Positions 43,848 through 53,147 of a DNA stretch of 64,000 nucleotides are shown piece after piece. Positions within the stretch are counted from its first letter, which is position 1; each line of letters starts with the position of its first letter. Made by a program: the position numbers and the translations under genes. The notes under the pieces are model-generated. The model was not told the DNA's origin. It made no database searches and saw only the letters and a list, made by a program, of their open reading frames with translations. The DNA comes from Phycisphaeraceae bacterium (GTDB lineage: Bacteria > Planctomycetota > Phycisphaerae > Phycisphaerales > Zrk34), in the NCBI GenBank assembly GCA_028282805.1, contig JANQHD010000004.1, positions 124,001-188,000 of the forward strand. Reading direction: 5' to 3'.

Positions 43848-44927
43848 TTAGGCGGGGTTCGGCCGCCGCATCATCAACTCGGACAAAGAGGCCAGGGCAC
43901 CCAGCGTCTGGCCGGTGAAACCCTCTCCAATCGAAGCAAGCCGGGATTGTAGCTGTGGGTAATCGTCTTCGATCCGTTTGATCACGGTACGGACCTCATT
44001 GAGCATGGTCGGCGAGTGGACCTCGACGTGATATTCCTCGAGCCCCAGCGACCGCATCATACCGCCCATCTTTGCGTGCGCCCCCAACGAGACGACCGGC
44101 GTACCGAACCCGATTGGGACGATTTGGCCGTGGCCGCGCACCGAGAGGACATACCGCGCGTCGCGATAGTACTTCATCACGGACTCGCACTGGTCAAACG
44201 CGTAGCTGCCGAAGTCCAACACCTCGGCCCCCACGATCCCGTCGCTGATTTCCTTGGAGATCGCGACGTCATGCAAGACGTGCGGGATAAAGATGACCCT
44301 CTGTGTTTGCGCGATTTCACCCGTGATGACCCGCATGTTCTCGATGAACTTGGCTCGTGCGGTTTCGTCGCCGTAACGCAGGCTCGATTTGTCGTCGGCG
44401 ATCTGCACCACCACAAAGTCGTCCTCGACCACTTCACCCCATTCCCGGCCTAAACCGACATGGAAACCAGGGTCGGGGAGCACCTGCGCATCGATCCCTG
44501 TGGCGTCGAGCAGGCGGCCGTGGCTCCCGTCGTTCCGCACGGAGAAATGTGCAGCGTGCCGGTATGTTTCGTGCAGATGATCGATGCCCCTCTCCGGGAT
44601 GCTACCCTCCGACTCGAAGTAGTTGTAGCCCACCGCGTAGACGATGAACGGGATTTTGATCGTCCGAATGAGCTCCTTCTCGATCAGCCAGAACCAACCC
44701 TGAGGCCAGTGGGCACCGTGAATCACCCCGCCGCCCCCGATGACCAGCATGTCGTAGAGCTTGTTGACGACCTCGTTGATGTAATACTCGTTGAACTGCC
44801 GGCCCTGGAGGTTGGTCTGGCCGATCTGTTCGATATCGAACGCGTGGCGCAAGACGTTTTTCACGCCGAATCCCAGGGCATAATCCCCCACGTTGTAATT
44901 CAGACAATAGGTATGCAATACCTTCAT
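43848..44927 (-). CDS. Polysaccharide pyruvyl transferase family protein
   Basis: This 359-residue protein of the CsaB/WcaK family transfers pyruvate from phosphoenolpyruvate to a sugar to form a ketal. It shows the N-terminal NYNVGDYALG, the GGGGVIHG loop after a hydrophobic strand, VLPDPGF, and near the end VLSVRGHGQIVPIGFGTPVVSLG, the motif RxHGxI that all members keep. Pyruvyl groups add a negative charge to the finished polymer, which often matters for surface attachment. AAGGAG lies upstream of the ATG. It follows the ATP-grasp/HAD gene by 29 bases. Confidence 0.85.
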   Translation of the reverse strand: MKVLHTYCLNYNVGDYALGFGVKNVLRHAFDIEQIGQTNLQGRQFNEYYINEVVNKLYDMLVIGGGGVIHGAHWPQGWFWLIEKELIRTIKIPFIVYAVGYNYFESEGSIPERGIDHLHETYRHAAHFSVRNDGSHGRLLDATGIDAQVLPDPGFHVGLGREWGEVVEDDFVVVQIADDKSSLRYGDETARAKFIENMRVITGEIAQTQRVIFIPHVLHDVAISKEISDGIVGAEVLDFGSYAFDQCESVMKYYRDARYVLSVRGHGQIVPIGFGTPVVSLGAHAKMGGMMRSLGLEEYHVEVHSPTMLNEVRTVIKRIEDDYPQLQSRLASIGEGFTGQTLGALASLSELMMRRPNPA

Positions 44928-44956
44928 TGCAGCGCTCCTTGTGGCATGCTCCTGGG

Positions 44957-46270
44957 TTAGCCTCTACCCACCGGTTTCTGTCGTATGCAGGTGATAGAGG
45001 CGGCGGCGTCCGGCGAGTATACAGGGATGCCGTGTGCCGTTCGCACGCTCTTCCGCTCCGCGTGGGAATCATCCACGAAGATCGATGCGGTGGTCTCGAT
45101 GTAGTTGGCCTTATTGGCGCCTTCCTGGATGTGCACCACCTCGTCGAACAGCCCGCTCAGACGGGTCTTCCCGAGACTCTCATGGATATCATCGGCGTGG
45201 CGCGTTAACAGCACCAGACGGATCCCGTGATTCGTGCAGTCGTACAGGAACCTGACGAGTTGGCTGTTGACCTTGTCGCGGATGACCAGACAGTCGTCGT
45301 AATCGCAATAGACGGTGTCGAACTCGTGATCGATCCGAAAACGGTGGTCGAAAGAACGGTCGATCTCGTTCTCGACGTCATTCTCAAGTACCTCGACATC
45401 AAGCCCCATGCGGTCATAGACGCTCAGCAACGACAGGTTCACACCGCTGTTCCGCGCAAGGGCGCTGGACCCGGCAATACGGGCGGCGACCTCCATCAGC
45501 ACGAACTCCCCGGCGTCGTTCTCCTTGACCTGGAAGAACCACGCGCCGCGGAAATCCATCGCGGAATTGATGGTCTGGGCCCATTCCCCGAACCGTTCGT
45601 CGCGCACCGAAACCGAGTTGACACTGATGCCAGTCCGGACACGACGACGTTGACGCCCGCGCGAGAACAGCAGGTTGCCGTGGCGGTCGGTGAAGCAGTC
45701 GATCGTATATTCCACGCCCGGAAGGTATTCCAGCACCATCAGATTCTCGTGGCGAGACGTGTGGTACTCGACTGTCTCGAGGTCCTTCGCGAGCACCGTG
45801 CCCTGCGAGCCCTGCCCGATCTCCGGTTTGAGAAACACCGGCAGCATATCTTCCGTGACCTCGTCGGCACAAAAAACCTTCGGCGTCATCACGATGCCGG
45901 ACAGGTGCTCGTACGTCACCCGCTTGGAGTAGCAGATGCGGTTGGTCCCTGCGCTGCTTGTAACGACCTCCGCTCCGATCCGGTCGCGGTGCTCGGAGAA
46001 GAACATCGCCACCCTGTCCAAGGCTGGGAAGACAAGATCAATCGCGTGCTTGCGGAGGATGTCGTTGAACCGGTCCAGGAAATCGTCCGCCGTGATATAC
46101 GGCATCAGGTCGGGGATGTAGTTCTCGTAGAGAAACTTCCCGGGGTTGTTTTCGACGCTGGTTGCGCCAAATACATTGATGTATTTTTCGCAAGCCAGCG
46201 ACCGGTGGATCTCGAGCGCGCATTCCGAACCGCAGGGAAAGATCAGCGCGTTTTTTACTTCGATGCCCAT
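44957..46270 (-). CDS. ATP-grasp ligase fused to HAD domain
   Basis: Residues 1-300 of this 437-residue protein form an ATP-grasp ligase: PVFLKPEIGQGSQGTVL (ATP-binding strand and loop), MVLEYLPGVEYTIDCF, and FFQVKENDAGEFVLMEVAARIAGSS with the Glu and Asn/Ala metal region. Residues about 315-437 are a HAD-type hydrolase: YCDYDDCLV nucleophile motif, LLTRHADD (motif II Thr), then FVDDSHAER as motif IV. ATP-grasp enzymes join an acid to an amine through an acyl phosphate; here an amide bond to an amino sugar is a reasonable guess. GGAGGAGG precedes the ATG. It is 14 bases downstream of the aminotransferase gene. Confidence 0.8.
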   Translation of the reverse strand: MGIEVKNALIFPCGSECALEIHRSLACEKYINVFGATSVENNPGKFLYENYIPDLMPYITADDFLDRFNDILRKHAIDLVFPALDRVAMFFSEHRDRIGAEVVTSSAGTNRICYSKRVTYEHLSGIVMTPKVFCADEVTEDMLPVFLKPEIGQGSQGTVLAKDLETVEYHTSRHENLMVLEYLPGVEYTIDCFTDRHGNLLFSRGRQRRRVRTGISVNSVSVRDERFGEWAQTINSAMDFRGAWFFQVKENDAGEFVLMEVAARIAGSSALARNSGVNLSLLSVYDRMGLDVEVLENDVENEIDRSFDHRFRIDHEFDTVYCDYDDCLVIRDKVNSQLVRFLYDCTNHGIRLVLLTRHADDIHESLGKTRLSGLFDEVVHIQEGANKANYIETTASIFVDDSHAERKSVRTAHGIPVYSPDAAASITCIRQKPVGRG

Positions 46271-46284
46271 CGCACCCTCCTCCG

Positions 46285-47409
46285 TCAGGCGTCCCGGCCC
46301 GACTCGACAATCATCCCGCAGATCCGCTCGACGTCGTCGCGCGACAGCGTGTGGTACAGCGGCAGGCAGAACACGCGCTCGGCGATCCGCCGCGCGTGCG
46401 TCAGGCCGTCACCCCTCGGGTCGCCGGCGAGCGGCGCGGTGTCGCTGAGCAGCGGGTAGAAGTACCGCCGCCCGTAGACGTTGTGCCCCTGCAACCGCCG
46501 TTCGAGCTCGCCGGTGTCGCAGCCGAACCGCTCCGGGTCGATCAGCACGGGCATGTAGCTGTAGTTGTATTCCTCGGGGTCGAACTTCTGGAACGTGATG
46601 TAGTCGAGGCCGCCGAGCAAACACTGGTACAGCTCGTACTTCTCGCGCCGCGTCCGCCGGACCTCGTCGAGGTGCTTGAGGTTCGCCAGGCCCAAACCCG
46701 CCGCGACCTCGGTCATCTTCGCGTTCATGCCGTCGTCGACGATCTCCTTGCGCTCGTCGAACCCGAAGAACCGCATCCGCCGGAGGCGCGCCGCCAGCGC
46801 GGCGTCTTCCGTGAAACACGCCCCGCCCTCGCACGTGTTGAACAGCTTCGTCGCGTGGAAGCTGGTGCACGCCACGTCGCCGTACGACATGATCGACTTG
46901 CCGTGGGCCTTGACGCACATCGCGTGCGCCGCGTCGTAGATGACCTTCAGGCCGTGGCGGTCGGCGATCTGCGCGATGCGCCGCACGTCGCACGGCGCGC
47001 TGAACACGTGCACCGGCAGGATCGCGACCGTCTTGTCGGTGATCGCTCGCTCGACGCGGTCGGGGTCGATGTTCCAGGTGTCGGCATCGACGTCGACGAA
47101 CACCGGGGTGCACCGCTCCCACTTGATGATGTTGGCCGTGGCGATGAACGAGAACGGCGTGGTGATGATCTCGCCCTCGAGGTCCAACGCGCGGATCGCC
47201 AATTGCATCGCGCACGTGCCGTTGGCCACGCAGACCGTGTCGCCCACGCCCTCGTAGGCCGAGACCTCTTTTTCGAGTTGCTGCATCAGCGGACCGTTGT
47301 GGGTCATGATCCCGCTGTCCCAGACCCGCTGGAGGTATTCGTTGAACTCCGCCAGCGGGGCCAGCGAGGGCTGGGTGACGTAGATCGGCTTGTCCGAAGT
47401 CTGTTTCAT
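46285..47409 (-). CDS. DegT/DnrJ/EryC1 aminotransferase, sugar 4-amination likely
   Basis: This is a 374-residue PLP aminotransferase of the sugar nucleotide family. The substrate loop is VANGTCAMQLAIRAL, the ring-nitrogen Asp is in YDAAHAM, and the Schiff-base Lys is in SFHATKLFNTCEGG. The FHATKLFN form differs from the FYPTKNLG form of the enzyme at 5290, so they are different branches. Lying just after the 2,3-dehydratase and the Gfo/Idh gene, it most likely aminates C4 of a dTDP-4-keto-2,6-dideoxyhexose. The chosen ATG lies 8 bases after the preceding stop; the longer frame would overlap that gene. Confidence 0.87.
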   Translation of the reverse strand: MKQTSDKPIYVTQPSLAPLAEFNEYLQRVWDSGIMTHNGPLMQQLEKEVSAYEGVGDTVCVANGTCAMQLAIRALDLEGEIITTPFSFIATANIIKWERCTPVFVDVDADTWNIDPDRVERAITDKTVAILPVHVFSAPCDVRRIAQIADRHGLKVIYDAAHAMCVKAHGKSIMSYGDVACTSFHATKLFNTCEGGACFTEDAALAARLRRMRFFGFDERKEIVDDGMNAKMTEVAAGLGLANLKHLDEVRRTRREKYELYQCLLGGLDYITFQKFDPEEYNYSYMPVLIDPERFGCDTGELERRLQGHNVYGRRYFYPLLSDTAPLAGDPRGDGLTHARRIAERVFCLPLYHTLSRDDVERICGMIVESGRDA

Positions 47410-47417
47410 CGTGTGGT

Positions 47418-48383
47418 TCACGCGCGAGCCTTCGCACGCATCTCCTCCAGCAGTCGGGCCTGGTCCAGTAGTACGTCCCAATGCTCGGCGAAGTTCCCCG
47501 CTTCGACCTCCGAGGCGAACCACCGCCACATGTTGTCGAAATGGTTGTCCGCCGGGAGCGTGAGTTCCTCGGATTCGCCCTGTTTCTCGACGAGCAGCAC
47601 CGGCTCAAACCCCGGCGGCGCGGTGAACACGCGGTTGGTCGACAGCTTGCCGACCGTGCCCAACAGCTCGACCCGGCACTGGTAGAAGTAGTCGAAGCCG
47701 AACGCGACCTGCGCGACCTGGCCGGCGTCGTTGCGGAACATCGCTTCGCCGTACTTGTCCACGCCGGTCTCTTCGTCGTCTTGGAGCGAGGCGGCGAGCA
47801 CCTCCAGGCCGGTGCCGAGCAACAGCTGCGAGACCTTGGCCATGTACGCCCCGGCGTCGAGCAGCGCGCCGCCGCCGAGGCCCTTGTTCCAGCGGAAGTT
47901 GTCCTTCGGCAACGGCGGGAAGCCGAACGTGCTGCGCACCAAATGCACGTCGCCGAGCTCGCCGCCGGCCATGTACCGCTTGATCTCGGCCCACTGGCCG
48001 TGGGTCTGAAACTGGAAGTTCTCGAACACCAGCAGGTTGTTCTCGCGCGCCACGTCGAGCATGCGCTCGGCCGACGCGTAACCCTCGGCGAACGATTTTT
48101 CCACCAGCAGGTGCTTGCCCGCCCGAAGCGCCTCGGTGCACCACTGCTCGTGCAGGCCGGTCGGCAGCGGCATGTAGACCGCGTCGACGTCGTCGCGCGA
48201 CAGCAGCGCGTCGTAACCCGCCACGCCCTCGCACCCGAACTCGCCGGCGACCTCGTCGGCCTTGTCTTGCGACCGGCTGGCCACGGCGACCAGTTCCGCG
48301 CCGTCGCAGTCGCGCAGCGCGGGGATCATGGCGCGCCGCGCAAAGCTCGAACAACCCATCACACCGACTCTCAGACCTGCCAT
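47418..48383 (-). CDS. Gfo/Idh/MocA oxidoreductase, probable sugar 3-ketoreductase
   Basis: This 321-residue NAD(P)-dependent enzyme has VGVMGCSSFARRAMIPAL as cofactor fold, PLPTGLHEQW, the Glu-Lys motif LLVEKSFAEG (Lys replaces proton donor in most members; Ser follows instead of Pro), and GALLDAGAYMAK with the Asp and Tyr. Enzymes of this shape reduce C3 of the unstable 3,4-diketo sugar made by NDP-hexose 2,3-dehydratases (as in deoxysugar pathways of actinomycete antibiotics). The gene lies 9 bases after the 2,3-dehydratase gene, which strongly supports this pairing. The function is inferred from family and context. Confidence 0.83.
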   Translation of the reverse strand: MAGLRVGVMGCSSFARRAMIPALRDCDGAELVAVASRSQDKADEVAGEFGCEGVAGYDALLSRDDVDAVYMPLPTGLHEQWCTEALRAGKHLLVEKSFAEGYASAERMLDVARENNLLVFENFQFQTHGQWAEIKRYMAGGELGDVHLVRSTFGFPPLPKDNFRWNKGLGGGALLDAGAYMAKVSQLLLGTGLEVLAASLQDDEETGVDKYGEAMFRNDAGQVAQVAFGFDYFYQCRVELLGTVGKLSTNRVFTAPPGFEPVLLVEKQGESEELTLPADNHFDNMWRWFASEVEAGNFAEHWDVLLDQARLLEEMRAKARA

Positions 48384-48392
48384 ATCGCCCGC

Positions 48393-49787
48393 CTACACAA
48401 AACTCATGCTCGACAGCAGGCAACGCGCCTGCACGTTGACGAAGTTGTTGTACTTGATGAACTCTTTGAGCTGGTTCGCCGTCATCCAGACGTAGTTGTC
48501 GGGCACGTCGGCGGGGAAGTCGTCGCCGGCGTACACGATCAGGTTGCGGTTCTCCTCGCGGTAGAACCGGCCGCCCTCTTCCGATTGCAGCGCGTCGAAC
48601 CGCACCCGCTCGGCCGGCGCGTTCAGCACGTAGTTGGTGAACGGCGGGCGGTTGGCCTCGGGCACCGTCTCGTAGCTGCCGGTCAGGCACTGCACCGTCG
48701 GCGCCATCTCCGCCACGTCGAAGTTGCCCGGCTCGACCTTGGCCTGCACCAGAAAGTGCAGCACGCCGTCGAACGCCTTGACCACGAACGCGATCAGCCC
48801 CTGCTGGTGCGCCTTGACCAACGGCTGGGTCCAGCTGAACACCTCCCGGCTGTCGGCCTCGACCGCGCACGCGATGACGCTGAAAAACCGGCCGCTGTCG
48901 TGGCGGACCTCCGTCTCCGTCCGCCGCCAGCCGGCCACGTCCTTGAGCGGCATGCGTTCGACGTCCAGGTCGAAACGGAACTTCTGCTCGGTGAACCAGC
49001 TGATGATCTGCTCGTTGGTGTGCTGCGTGGCGCTGCGCGGGTCGAGCGAGGTTAGCAGCGCCCGGCCGAACGCGCTGAGCTCGACGCCCGGGTCGGCCTC
49101 GTTGGCGAACGGGATGCACGACAGCACCGTCCGCGCGTCCATGTTGATCAGGTTGTCATGCCGCATGGTCGCCAGCACCTGGCCCAGCGTCATCCAGCGG
49201 TAGTCGTCGTACACCGGCACTTCGTCGCCGACCTCGATGATGATGTTGCGGTTGCGCTTGCGCAGGAAGCGCGCCCCTTGCTCCGACTGGAGCGAGTCGA
49301 CCAGCACCCGCGCCCGCGAGCGGTCGGTGAAATACTCGAGGTACGGCGGGCTCTTGCCCCGGTGCACGCGCGTGAAGTTGCTGCGCGTGGCCTGCAAGGT
49401 CGGCGCGAGCTGGATCATGTTGATGTTGCCCGGCTCCATCTTCGCCTGCACGAGCAGGTGCAGCACGCCGTCGATCTTGCGCGTGATGAAGCCGAGGAAC
49501 CCGATCTCGGGCTGGTTGATGATCGGCTGCTGCCAGTGCGGCACGCCGCCCCAGTTGGTCTTCACGTCGATGCCCTCGATGGTGAAGAACCGCCCGCTGG
49601 CGTGGCCGAGGTTGCCGGTTTCGGGGTCGAAGCCCCACTGGTCGAGGCGCGCAAAGGGGATCTGCTCGAGCCGGAAGCGGTGCGCTTCCTGGCGCTCGGC
49701 GAACCAGTCGAGGATGCCCAGCGAGGGGCGCAGCGCATCTTCCTGGGCGAGCGCCGAACGCAGGAATGTGTTTGGGGCGTTTTCCAT
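48393..49787 (-). CDS. NDP-hexose 2,3-dehydratase
   Basis: This 464-residue protein is made of two similar halves (about 20-230 and 245-460), as in TylX3/EvaA-type enzymes, which remove the C2 hydroxyl from dTDP-4-keto-6-deoxyglucose. Each half repeats the same signature: GRFFTIEGIDV and GRFFSVIACAV, VLHLLVQAKMEPGN and VLHFLVQAKVEPGN, LAPTLQAT and MAPTVQCL. The substrate would come from rmlA and rmlB just upstream. This family is usual in antibiotic deoxysugar pathways and less so in surface polysaccharide loci. It lies 33 bases after rmlA. Confidence 0.92.
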   Translation of the reverse strand: MENAPNTFLRSALAQEDALRPSLGILDWFAERQEAHRFRLEQIPFARLDQWGFDPETGNLGHASGRFFTIEGIDVKTNWGGVPHWQQPIINQPEIGFLGFITRKIDGVLHLLVQAKMEPGNINMIQLAPTLQATRSNFTRVHRGKSPPYLEYFTDRSRARVLVDSLQSEQGARFLRKRNRNIIIEVGDEVPVYDDYRWMTLGQVLATMRHDNLINMDARTVLSCIPFANEADPGVELSAFGRALLTSLDPRSATQHTNEQIISWFTEQKFRFDLDVERMPLKDVAGWRRTETEVRHDSGRFFSVIACAVEADSREVFSWTQPLVKAHQQGLIAFVVKAFDGVLHFLVQAKVEPGNFDVAEMAPTVQCLTGSYETVPEANRPPFTNYVLNAPAERVRFDALQSEEGGRFYREENRNLIVYAGDDFPADVPDNYVWMTANQLKEFIKYNNFVNVQARCLLSSMSFV

Positions 49788-49820
49788 CGGCGTGTGTGCG
49801 GCGTCGGCCGGGCGGCCGGT

Positions 49821-50699
49821 TCAGCCGAGCCTCTCCTCGCAACGCTCGCGGACGTACTGGAAGTACTCGCCCTTCATCTCGGCGGTCTGCTCGAGCATCC
49901 GCTTGGCGGAAACGAACCCCATCAGCACGGCGATCTCCTCGAGGCAGGCGACCTTCAGGCCCTGGCGTTTTTCGATGGCCTGAATGAAGCTGCTGGCCTC
50001 GGTGAGGCTGTCGGGGGTGCCGGTGTCGAGCCAGGCGGTGCCCCGGCCGAAGCGGTTGACGCTGAGCTGGCCCATGTCGAGGTACATCTGGTTGAGCGTG
50101 GTGATCTCCAGTTCGCCGCGCGCGGAGGGCTTGACCTGTTTGGCCAGCTCGCAGACCTGCTTGTCGTAGAAGTACAGGCCGGTGACGGCGTACTTGCTCT
50201 TGGGGTGTTCGGGTTTTTCTTCGAGGCTGATGACCTTGCGTTGGTCGTCGAACTCGACGACGCCGTAGCGCTGCGGGTCGGACACGAGGTAGCCGAACAC
50301 GACCGCCCCGCCGCTGGTGGCGGAGATGAAGGCTTTTTGGAGGAGTTCGCGGAGTCCGGTGCCGTAGAAGACGTTGTCGCCGAGCACGAGGCACGCGGGG
50401 CCGCCGGCGAGGAACGCTTCGCCGATGATGAACGCCTGCGCCAGCCCCTCGGGCTTCGGCTGCTCGGCGTACTCGAGGGCGATGCCCCACTGGCTGCCAT
50501 CGCCCAGCAGCTTGCGGTAGAGCGGCAGGTCGGTCGGCGTGGAGATGATCAGCACCTCGCGGATGCCGGCGAGCATGAGCATGCTCAGCGGGTAATACAC
50601 CATCGGCTTGTCGTAGATGGGCAACAGCTGCTTGGTGACCGGCACCGTCATCGGGTGCAGCCGTGTGCCACTGCCGCCGGCCAGGACGATCCCTTTCAT
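49821..50699 (-). CDS. rmlA: Glucose-1-phosphate thymidylyltransferase
   Basis: This 292-residue enzyme makes dTDP-glucose from dTTP and glucose 1-phosphate. It shows [13 protein letters not shown] (pyrophosphorylase loop), the Lys in [22 protein letters not shown] with the catalytic Asp, VVEFDDQRK and [20 protein letters not shown]. The length and motifs fit the short RmlA form. It lies 6 bases after rmlB. No rmlC or rmlD is present, so dTDP-rhamnose is not the obvious product. Confidence 0.95.
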   Translation of the reverse strand: MKGIVLAGGSGTRLHPMTVPVTKQLLPIYDKPMVYYPLSMLMLAGIREVLIISTPTDLPLYRKLLGDGSQWGIALEYAEQPKPEGLAQAFIIGEAFLAGGPACLVLGDNVFYGTGLRELLQKAFISATSGGAVVFGYLVSDPQRYGVVEFDDQRKVISLEEKPEHPKSKYAVTGLYFYDKQVCELAKQVKPSARGELEITTLNQMYLDMGQLSVNRFGRGTAWLDTGTPDSLTEASSFIQAIEKRQGLKVACLEEIAVLMGFVSAKRMLEQTAEMKGEYFQYVRERCEERLG

Positions 50700-50705
50700 C
50701 GCGCG

Positions 50706-51782
50706 CTACTCCTTGTGGGCGGCGCCCACGCCCAGCCGTTCGCCGGCGTACTTGTTCTCACGGATCGGACGCCACCACCACTCGTTGTCCAGATACCACC
50801 GCACCGTCTTACGCAGGCCGGTCTCGAACGTCTCGCTCGGCTCCCAGCCCAGCTCGTCCTTGACCTTCGTCGCGTCGATGGCGTAACGCAGGTCGTGGCC
50901 CGGGCGGTCCGGCACGAACTCGATCAAATCCTTGTAAGGCCCCTCGCCGTGCGGCCGCAGCTCGTCGAGCGCAGCGCAGATCGCCTCGACGACCTGGAGG
51001 TTGGTGCGTTCGTTGTTGCCGCCGATGTTGTAGGTCTCGCCGACCCGGCCGGCCTCGACCACCCGACACAACGCGCGGGCGTGGTCGTCGACGTACAACC
51101 AGTCGCGCACGTTCTCGCCCTTGCCGTAGATCGGCAGCGGCTTGCGGTGCAACGCGTTGAGGATCACCAGCGGGACCAGCTTCTCGGGGAAGTGGTAAGG
51201 CCCGTAGTTGTTCGAGCAGTTGGTGATGACCACCGGCAACCCGTACGTGTGAAACCACGCCGACACCAGGTGGTCGCTCGACGCCTTCGACGCCGAGTAC
51301 GGGCTGCGTGGGTCGTAGGGCGTGGTCTCGACGAAAAGCCCCTCGTCGCCGAGCGAGCCGTACACCTCGTCGGTGGAGATGTGGTGAAAGCGGAAACGGT
51401 CGCGCTGCGCGGCGTCGAGCCCGTCGAGGTAACCGCGCGCCGCTTCGAGCAGGCTGAACGTGCCCATGATGTTCGTTTCGATGAACACCGCCGACCCGTC
51501 GATGCTGCGGTCGACGTGCGACTCGGCGGCCAGGTGCATCACCGCGTCGGGCTGAAAGTCGTCGAACGCCTGTCGCATCGCCGCGCGGTCGCAGATGTCG
51601 GCCCGCACGAAGCGGTAGCGCGGCGAGTCGGCGACGACCTTCAACGACTCGAGGTTGCCCGCGTAGGTCAGCTTGTCGATGCACAACACCTCGGCCTCGG
51701 TCGCGCCGATCAGGTGCCGCACGACCGCGGAGCCGATAAACCCGGCGCCCCCGGTCACGATGATGCGTTGGTGAGGCGTCAT
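50706..51782 (-). CDS. rmlB: dTDP-glucose 4,6-dehydratase
   Basis: This 358-residue SDR enzyme converts dTDP-glucose to dTDP-4-keto-6-deoxyglucose. It has [29 protein letters not shown], the [13 protein letters not shown] motif with Thr-Asp-Glu, and [11 protein letters not shown] with catalytic Tyr and Lys, then [17 protein letters not shown], all RmlB hallmarks. Three start codons are in frame within 18 bases; the last ATG has AAGG at the best distance. It heads the deoxysugar module and is 65 bases after wecB. Confidence 0.95.
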   Translation of the reverse strand: MTPHQRIIVTGGAGFIGSAVVRHLIGATEAEVLCIDKLTYAGNLESLKVVADSPRYRFVRADICDRAAMRQAFDDFQPDAVMHLAAESHVDRSIDGSAVFIETNIMGTFSLLEAARGYLDGLDAAQRDRFRFHHISTDEVYGSLGDEGLFVETTPYDPRSPYSASKASSDHLVSAWFHTYGLPVVITNCSNNYGPYHFPEKLVPLVILNALHRKPLPIYGKGENVRDWLYVDDHARALCRVVEAGRVGETYNIGGNNERTNLQVVEAICAALDELRPHGEGPYKDLIEFVPDRPGHDLRYAIDATKVKDELGWEPSETFETGLRKTVRWYLDNEWWWRPIRENKYAGERLGVGAAHKE

Positions 51783-51847
51783 GTCCATGCCTTGCAAAAC
51801 GTTGCCCGTTCAAACGCGTGGGTGATACAACGCCCACGCCCGGCGGC

Positions 51848-52933
51848 TCAGCCCGCCAGCGTCTCCGCGATCCGCACGGCGGCTCGGCCGTCCCATAGGT
51901 CCGGCACCGTCGGGCTGAAACCGTTGTCGCCCACGACCCGCTCGTACGCCGCGACGATCTTCTGCGGGTCCGTGCCCACCAGCTGGTTGGCGCCCACCTC
52001 GATCGTGATCGGCCGCTCGGTGTTCTCGCGCATCGTGATGCACGGCACCTTGAGGATCGTCGTCTCCTCCTGGATGCCGCCCGAGTCGGTCAACACCACC
52101 TTCGCCCCGCTCATCAGCTTGAGGAAGTCGAGGTAACCCACGGGGTCCAACAGGCGCAGGTTGACCATCGCGTCGACGCGGTCGGCCAGGCCGAGCTTGC
52201 CGAGGTTGTTGCGCGTGCGCGGGTGGATGGGGAACACGACCACCATGTCGTTTTGCACACGCTCGATCGCGTCGAGGATGCGCCCGAACACCGCCGGGTC
52301 GTCCACGTTGCTCGGCCGGTGCATCGTCAACGCCGCGTAGTCGACGCCGTTGAGGTCCAGCTCGTCGAGCACCTTGGACTCGTCGGCCTTGGCCTTGTTC
52401 TTCAAAAGCGTGTCGATCATCACGTTGCCCACGAGGAAGATCTTGTCCTCGCTGACACCTTCGTTCTTCAGGTTCTCCACGCCCGACGGCTCGGTGATGA
52501 ACAGGTAGTCGCTGATCGCGTCGGTGAGCACGCGGTTGACTTCCTCGGGCATGTTGCGGTCGAAGCTGCGCAGCCCGGCCTCGACGTGGATCAGCTTCAC
52601 GCCCAGCTTCACCGCCACCAGGCCGCAGGCGATCGTGCTGTTCACGTCGCCCACCACCAGCACGGCGTCGGGCTTGTGCTCGAGCACGACCGGCTCGAAC
52701 TTCTTCATGATCTCGGCCGTCATCACCGCGTGCGACGCCGAGCCGACCTCGAGGTTGATGTCCGGCTCGGGGATGCCGAGCTGCCGGAAGAACAGGTCGC
52801 TCATCTTCTCGTCGTAGTGCTGGCCGGTGTGCACGAGCATCGGCTCGATGCCCGGGTGCGCGGCGAACGCGTCCATCAGCGGCGCGATCTTCATGAAGTT
52901 GGGCCGAGCGCCGGCCACGTTGATGATTTTCAT
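51848..52933 (-). CDS. wecB: UDP-N-acetylglucosamine 2-epimerase, non-hydrolysing
   Basis: This is a 361-residue enzyme interconverting UDP-GlcNAc and UDP-ManNAc. The start VAGARPNFMKIAPL, then HTGQHYDEKMSD, VVGDVNSTIACGL, HVEAGLRSFDRNMPEEVNR, TMHRPSNVD and LTDSGGIQEET are the WecB set, including the active-site His and Glu. With the UDP-HexNAc 6-dehydrogenase at 27316 it could provide UDP-ManNAcA. It has a 214-base leader region after the sugar transferase gene, which is AT-rich around 53000 and may hold an internal promoter (TAATAA on minus), though no -35 box is clear. Confidence 0.93.
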   Translation of the reverse strand: MKIINVAGARPNFMKIAPLMDAFAAHPGIEPMLVHTGQHYDEKMSDLFFRQLGIPEPDINLEVGSASHAVMTAEIMKKFEPVVLEHKPDAVLVVGDVNSTIACGLVAVKLGVKLIHVEAGLRSFDRNMPEEVNRVLTDAISDYLFITEPSGVENLKNEGVSEDKIFLVGNVMIDTLLKNKAKADESKVLDELDLNGVDYAALTMHRPSNVDDPAVFGRILDAIERVQNDMVVVFPIHPRTRNNLGKLGLADRVDAMVNLRLLDPVGYLDFLKLMSGAKVVLTDSGGIQEETTILKVPCITMRENTERPITIEVGANQLVGTDPQKIVAAYERVVGDNGFSPTVPDLWDGRAAVRIAETLAG

Positions 52934-53147
52934 GGCAAATCACTTTCTGCTTTGCCGGTTGGTTCGGTCCTTCGATGGGCTGACTACCCTGTAAACTCGT
53001 TTTATTACGCCGATCGCTTGAGAAAAGGTCGGCTAAAACGTGCGGGTTTCGTCCTTGAAGGCCGGGGATTATAGGGCATCGGCCCCTCACGCACTACGCG
53101 CGCCGCCCCGCCGCAGGCCACAGGGTCCACGCGCGGTTATCCAACGG

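Noticed and set aside
49821-51782. dTDP-L-rhamnose pathway
   Set aside because: Only rmlA and rmlB are present. There is no rmlC or rmlD, and the following genes fit a 2,6-dideoxy amino sugar instead.
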